Of a stretch of DNA of 64,000 nt, positions 60,515 to 64,000 are shown one piece after another. The translations under genes and the position numbers were made by a program. This DNA is from Sepiola atlantica. Lineage: Eukaryota; Mollusca; Cephalopoda; Sepiida; Sepiolidae. The stretch lies in NCBI GenBank assembly GCA_963556195.1, contig OY744551.1:10435201-10499200 (forward strand). Reading direction: 5' to 3'. Every line of letters begins with the position of its first letter. Within the stretch, counting starts at the first letter, position 1. The notes beneath the pieces are model-generated. The model worked only from the letters and a program-made list of their open reading frames with translations, ran no database searches and was not told the origin of the DNA.

Positions 60515-60561
60515 GTAAGTTTGCGTGAACTTTGTTTTAGGCAAGCAATTTTATCTGGTAC

Positions 60562-60925
60562 TTATGCTGTTCAGCAGCCGTATTAAAAAATTATTTTTTT
60601 ATAAAAACAATATTATATACTTATTCAGCGTTATGTTCTTACTCACTGTACAGTCACTTATAACAGCGATTCGTTCACTAAGCCTCCACTTCTTTCTTAG
60701 GAAGATTTCAAGGGCAGATAATTCGAAATCTTAAGAAAGAAGATGGAGGCTTAGTGAACGAATCACTGTTATGATACGCAGAATGGAAACATACTTGTAA
60801 TTAAAGTTCTAGGGAAATTTTTTTCTACATTTTTGTACAGTGAGTAAAAATATAACGCTGAATAAGTATATAATATTGTTTTTATGAAAAAATAATTTTT
60901 TAATACGGCCGCTGAACAGCACAAG
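60562..60925. mobile_element. Foldback element FB1, copy 2
   Basis: Arms CTTATGCTGTTCAGCAGCCG, TATTAAAAAATTATTT and AAATAATTTTTTAATACGGC, CGCTGAACAGCACAAG. The inner part, CCTCCACTTCTTTCTTAGGA and its complement plus AGGGCAGATAATT, is shared with 15559-16159. Starts 48 nt after the FN3-3b donor. Confidence 0.85.
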
Positions 60926-61065
60926 CACCTTTTTATCTTTTGAAAAACATTGTAAGCATTTGGATTTCAGCATTGGATATCAGGTTTTTTTTAATAAAAT
61001 GACCAGAAGAGTGTAGCCACTGGTGTCAACTTAAAATCTGTCCCCTTCTTAAAATGTAACCGGTA

Positions 61066-61111
61066 AATTAAAGGAAATTTTAAGAAGCATATTTGAAAGT
61101 TAAAACTAAAT

Positions 61112-61148
<37 letters not shown>

Positions 61149-61198
61149 GCATTTAGATTTTACTTTCAAATATGCTTCTTAAAATTTCCTTTAATTTG
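61066..61198. repeat. Palindrome around a (TA)n core
   Basis: AAATTAAAGGAAATTTTAAG, AAGCATATTTGAAAGT is mirrored by ACTTTCAAATATGCTTCTTA, AAATTTCCTTTAATTT. Confidence 0.88.
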
Positions 61199-61774
61199 CA
61201 CTTAGTTTCGTATTCAAATGACCTAAATAGGCATTTGCAATGATATAACTTTAGGAAAGTAAAAAATTACACTCAAGTGAATCTGAATTTTTATAAATAA
61301 ATGATCGAATTTATTAACTATTTTAAGGAGTATTACTAAATTAAAATTTACAAATGTCTGCACAACTTTTAGGATGTGCTAGCTCTGAACAGAAAAATTC
61401 AAAATGGCGTACTAGTGAGTGTTTCCCCTCACATGTGAGTTTGCTCTTTTTAAAAAAAATTTTAATTTGTTTTCGCCCCAAAATGACCCACTGTATAGTG
61501 TAGGTTTTTTTTCAAGACATTTTAATTCAAGAACTTTTTATAATTTGTGGATTTTTCTGATGATTTTGTAGTGTTGCAGAGACAATATTGACATAAAAAT
61601 GTTGTTTGGCTCACGGCAAAAGAAACGGACCGTAAAAAATACATCTCACAGAAATGTTGTTTTTTGGAAATGTGAAAAAATGAAAATTAAAAAAAATTAA
61701 AAAACAAAAACATGATTATTGGAATATAAAATGATGAAAAAAAAAAAACATAATTTGCTCGTTAGAATTTCTGT

Positions 61775-62050
61775 CATTACTAACCAACAGAGCATTACCA
61801 CTGTCAACCAAGAGAAGAGTCATCAGGCATGTGTGAGGGTAGTGTAGTCATTACCACCTTCTTTGGGGGTCAGTCTATTATATGTTCATTCACTATGATA
61901 TCATCTTCCCAAGCTATTAAAAATATACGACCAGAGGGAGCATGTTTTTGCTAGTATATATAAAAGAACAAATGATTGGCTGGTATGATAAGAGTTTCAG
62001 AAAAGTGTTATCACTGTCGACCCAAGAGAAGAGCCTATGATGTGTGAAGA
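61775..62050 (+). mobile_element. LINE C-terminal scraps
   Basis: CATTACTAACCAACAGAGCA, TTACCACTGTCAACCAAGAG matches 10475-10515; a second scrap (ATCACTGTCGACCCAAGAGA) lies at about 62010. Same family as 55850. Confidence 0.6.
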
Positions 62051-62055
62051 GCTTA

Positions 62056-62572
62056 TGGTAGTTTTGTTTTACGGCATATCAACCCTTTTTGGGTTATTTA
62101 ATGCCGAATCTGGTCATTATAGTAAAAGTTTTTATGCTTCAAGTTCTTTATATCTTCAAATGTTTAATCATCGTTTTTGGTTTGGTAGTTTTGTTTTACG
62201 GCATATCAACCCTTTTTGGGTTATTTAATGCCGAATCTGGTCATTATAGTAAAAGTTTTTATGCTTCAAGTTCTTTATATCTTCAAATGTTTAATCATCG
62301 TTTTTGGTTTGGTAGTTTTGTTTTACGGCATATCAACCCTTTTTGGGTTATTTAATGCCGAATCTGGTCATTATAGTAAAAGATTTATGCTTCAAGTTCT
62401 AAAAATAAAAATAAAAAAGGGGAGGGAGAAAGGGAGAGGGGCTGTTGTTTTTGTTTTTGGTTTTGTAGAACATAATTAAGTTTTACAAAAAAAAAAAAAA
62501 AAAAAAAAAAAAACGTCAATGTAGGTGAATTTCGTCTCAGGGAGCCACAGGGCAGCCTGATCTGGTATCACC
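62056..62572 (+). repeat. Right arm of exon-flanking inverted repeat; 127-bp tandem x3
   Basis: ACGGCATATCAACCCTTTTT recurs at 62070, 62197 and 62324 (period 127), giving three overlapping frames of the same peptide. Then comes GTTTTGTAGAACATAATTAA, an A-tract and CGTCTCAGGGAGCCACAGGG, complementary to the left arm at 56640-57034. Confidence 0.88.
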
Positions 62573-62574
62573 AG

Positions 62575-62815
62575 GAAGAGCTTATGGAAGTGATACCTGA
62601 TCAGTGAAGGTTGTTGAGAATGTGGTGCACGAAGAGAAATAATATGCAAATGATACGATGGATGTGTAATGTGAGTCTTAAAGATAGGCTTAGATCTGAT
62701 GACCTCAGAGGAAAGCCAAAGATAAGAGAAATAAACAAAAAATATGGTCAGAAATAAGTTAGCTTAGAAATCAATTTCTAAAAGCTGTGTAACACATGCC
62801 AGCATGTAAAATAGA
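62575..62815 (+). mobile_element. LINE C-terminal fragment
   Basis: GATGGATGTGTAATGTGAGT, CTTAAAGATAGGCTTAGATC, TGATGACCTCAGAGGAAAGC and AACACATGCCAGCATG match 10620-10670 and 55930 onward. Confidence 0.65.
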
Positions 62816-62819
62816 TGCT

Positions 62820-63828
62820 TAACTGAAGATGATGGTGAGGAATAATGTTAAGCTTAGTTATAGTTGCATGGATAAGATGTTATTAATAATCAAAAACATA
62901 ATAAAACAGTAATCAGCAATAGTAACAGTAATAGTGGTACTAATGCTATTAGTGTTAATAATACCAACTTATGTAATTGTAGAATAAAAAATAAGTGCCC
63001 ATTAATTAATAAATGTTTAAAGCTAATGTTATATATGAAGCAACAGTAAATAATAACATCAAGGTACTTTTTAGGAATAGGTATCCAAGAAAATTTCAGG
63101 ACTTACGTCATCAATTCCGAGTTTCATCACAAACGTCTACTGGCGAACGTCAACAAACTTCACTGGATAAACTGAATGTATTATTAGCGGGGGTTTTTTT
63201 GGGGGGGTGGGGGGGGTCGAAGAAAAAATTATTTAACACACGAAACCCTAATTATACCTTAACGCTAACCCTTTTAGTAAAGGTAAATGAAATGGTATCC
63301 CAGAGAAACTAACTAAATCCAAAATATTGCAGACTTAACATTCGTTTGGAAATTCATAAATAAAAAATATAATAGTAAGTAAATAAAATAAAAAGGGGGA
63401 TTAAGTATCTAACAGTGAAACAAAAACAGGAGACCTTAACGTAAGTGTCTAATATTAACACGGGGATCATCACCTGTTTACCATGTAACTGTTTCGGAGA
63501 TTTAAAAACAGGACAGTTATAATATTCATGGCTCTCCAATGGTACTGATCAAACGACCATTTCCCCAATAATCAAGTGTAGAAATAATTCAGCTTAAAAT
63601 TTCACTAATATATACATAAATAAATAATAATAATAATAATAAAATAATAATAATAATATATTACCCTTAAGACTACCGTGTGATATGGTAATTTGCATAT
63701 CAAATAAAATTAATAATAATAATATTACTATCCAAACACTACACCCAAGAACCATTCTGCGATATGGTCGCTAGCAATAAAATTATATAGGAATTAAAGT
63801 TGCATATATATATATATATATATATATA
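62820..63828. other. Intron stretch without recognised gene
   Basis: AT-rich with AAT/ATA microsatellites at 63620-63665 and 63708-63725 and a G-tract at 63195-63217. Presumed intron before the FN3-4 exon. Confidence 0.5.
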
Positions 63829-63884
63829 CAGGGTGGGCAAAAATAAGGGTCCTATTTTTAAAAATTCATAACTTTTTTATTTAT

Positions 63885-63924
<40 letters not shown>

Positions 63925-64000
63925 AAGTAAAGGACCCCTTCCGAAGCAAGCATGAGCCGTATTAGCCCTAAGGAACGTACCCTCATTTAGAAAACATTAT
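63829..64000. mobile_element. Mariner/Tc1-like element, copy 2, cut by the window end
   Basis: CAGGGTGGGCAAAAATAAGG, GTCCTATTTTTAAAAATTCA is the terminus of the 14424-14811 element in inverted orientation, continuing with GGACCCCTTCCGAAGCAAGC, ATGAGCCGTATTAGCCC. Confidence 0.88.

Overview
This is eukaryotic, intron-dominated DNA from an invertebrate, most plausibly a mollusc. That taxonomic guess rests on repeat content and domain architecture, not on a diagnostic marker. The only convincing cellular gene is on the + strand: the middle part of an L1-family neural cell adhesion molecule (neuroglian / L1CAM / NrCAM type). Twelve exons between 6541 and 60514 join with compatible phases into about 740 uninterrupted codons. 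They cover the end of Ig2, Ig3, Ig4, Ig5, Ig6, FN3-1, FN3-2 and FN3-3. The start of the gene (signal peptide, Ig1, first part of Ig2) lies before the window. FN3-4 onward, the membrane segment and the ankyrin-binding tail lie after it. FN3-3 carries a furin-type RKKR site where vertebrate L1 proteins are also cleaved.

The other ~96% is intron packed with repeats. LINE fragments on both strands are mostly 3' ends encoding the reverse-transcriptase C-terminus. A decayed Ty3/gypsy-like pol lies at 30.6-32.7 kb. There is a hAT-type element with exact 8-bp target duplications (39244-39817), a mariner-like TA-flanked element (14424-14811, second partial copy at the right edge), several foldback elements and many tandem arrays. 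The largest array is a 52-bp repeat of about 67 units (47860-51350).

The most unusual items are four. (1) A tRNA-derived SINE present as two head-to-head copies, identical over about 165 bp (19056-19488), each carrying a complete hammerhead ribozyme core with matching stems; one copy lies in the sense orientation of the host intron. (2) A ~330-380 bp SINE whose head is the 5' end of U2 snRNA, in six copies, two with clear 16-18 bp target duplications; its 3' tail is shared with a separate tRNA-headed SINE at about 2.9 kb. (3) Tandem arrays that start at or end next to true splice sites, some carrying splice-site-like motifs in every unit (13-fold TTTCAG before the Ig6 acceptor; about 67-fold GGTGAG after the FN3-2 donor). 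(4) Inverted repeat pairs that bracket single exons and could drive back-splicing or double-stranded RNA formation.

All calls come from reading the sequence. No alignments or folding programs were run.
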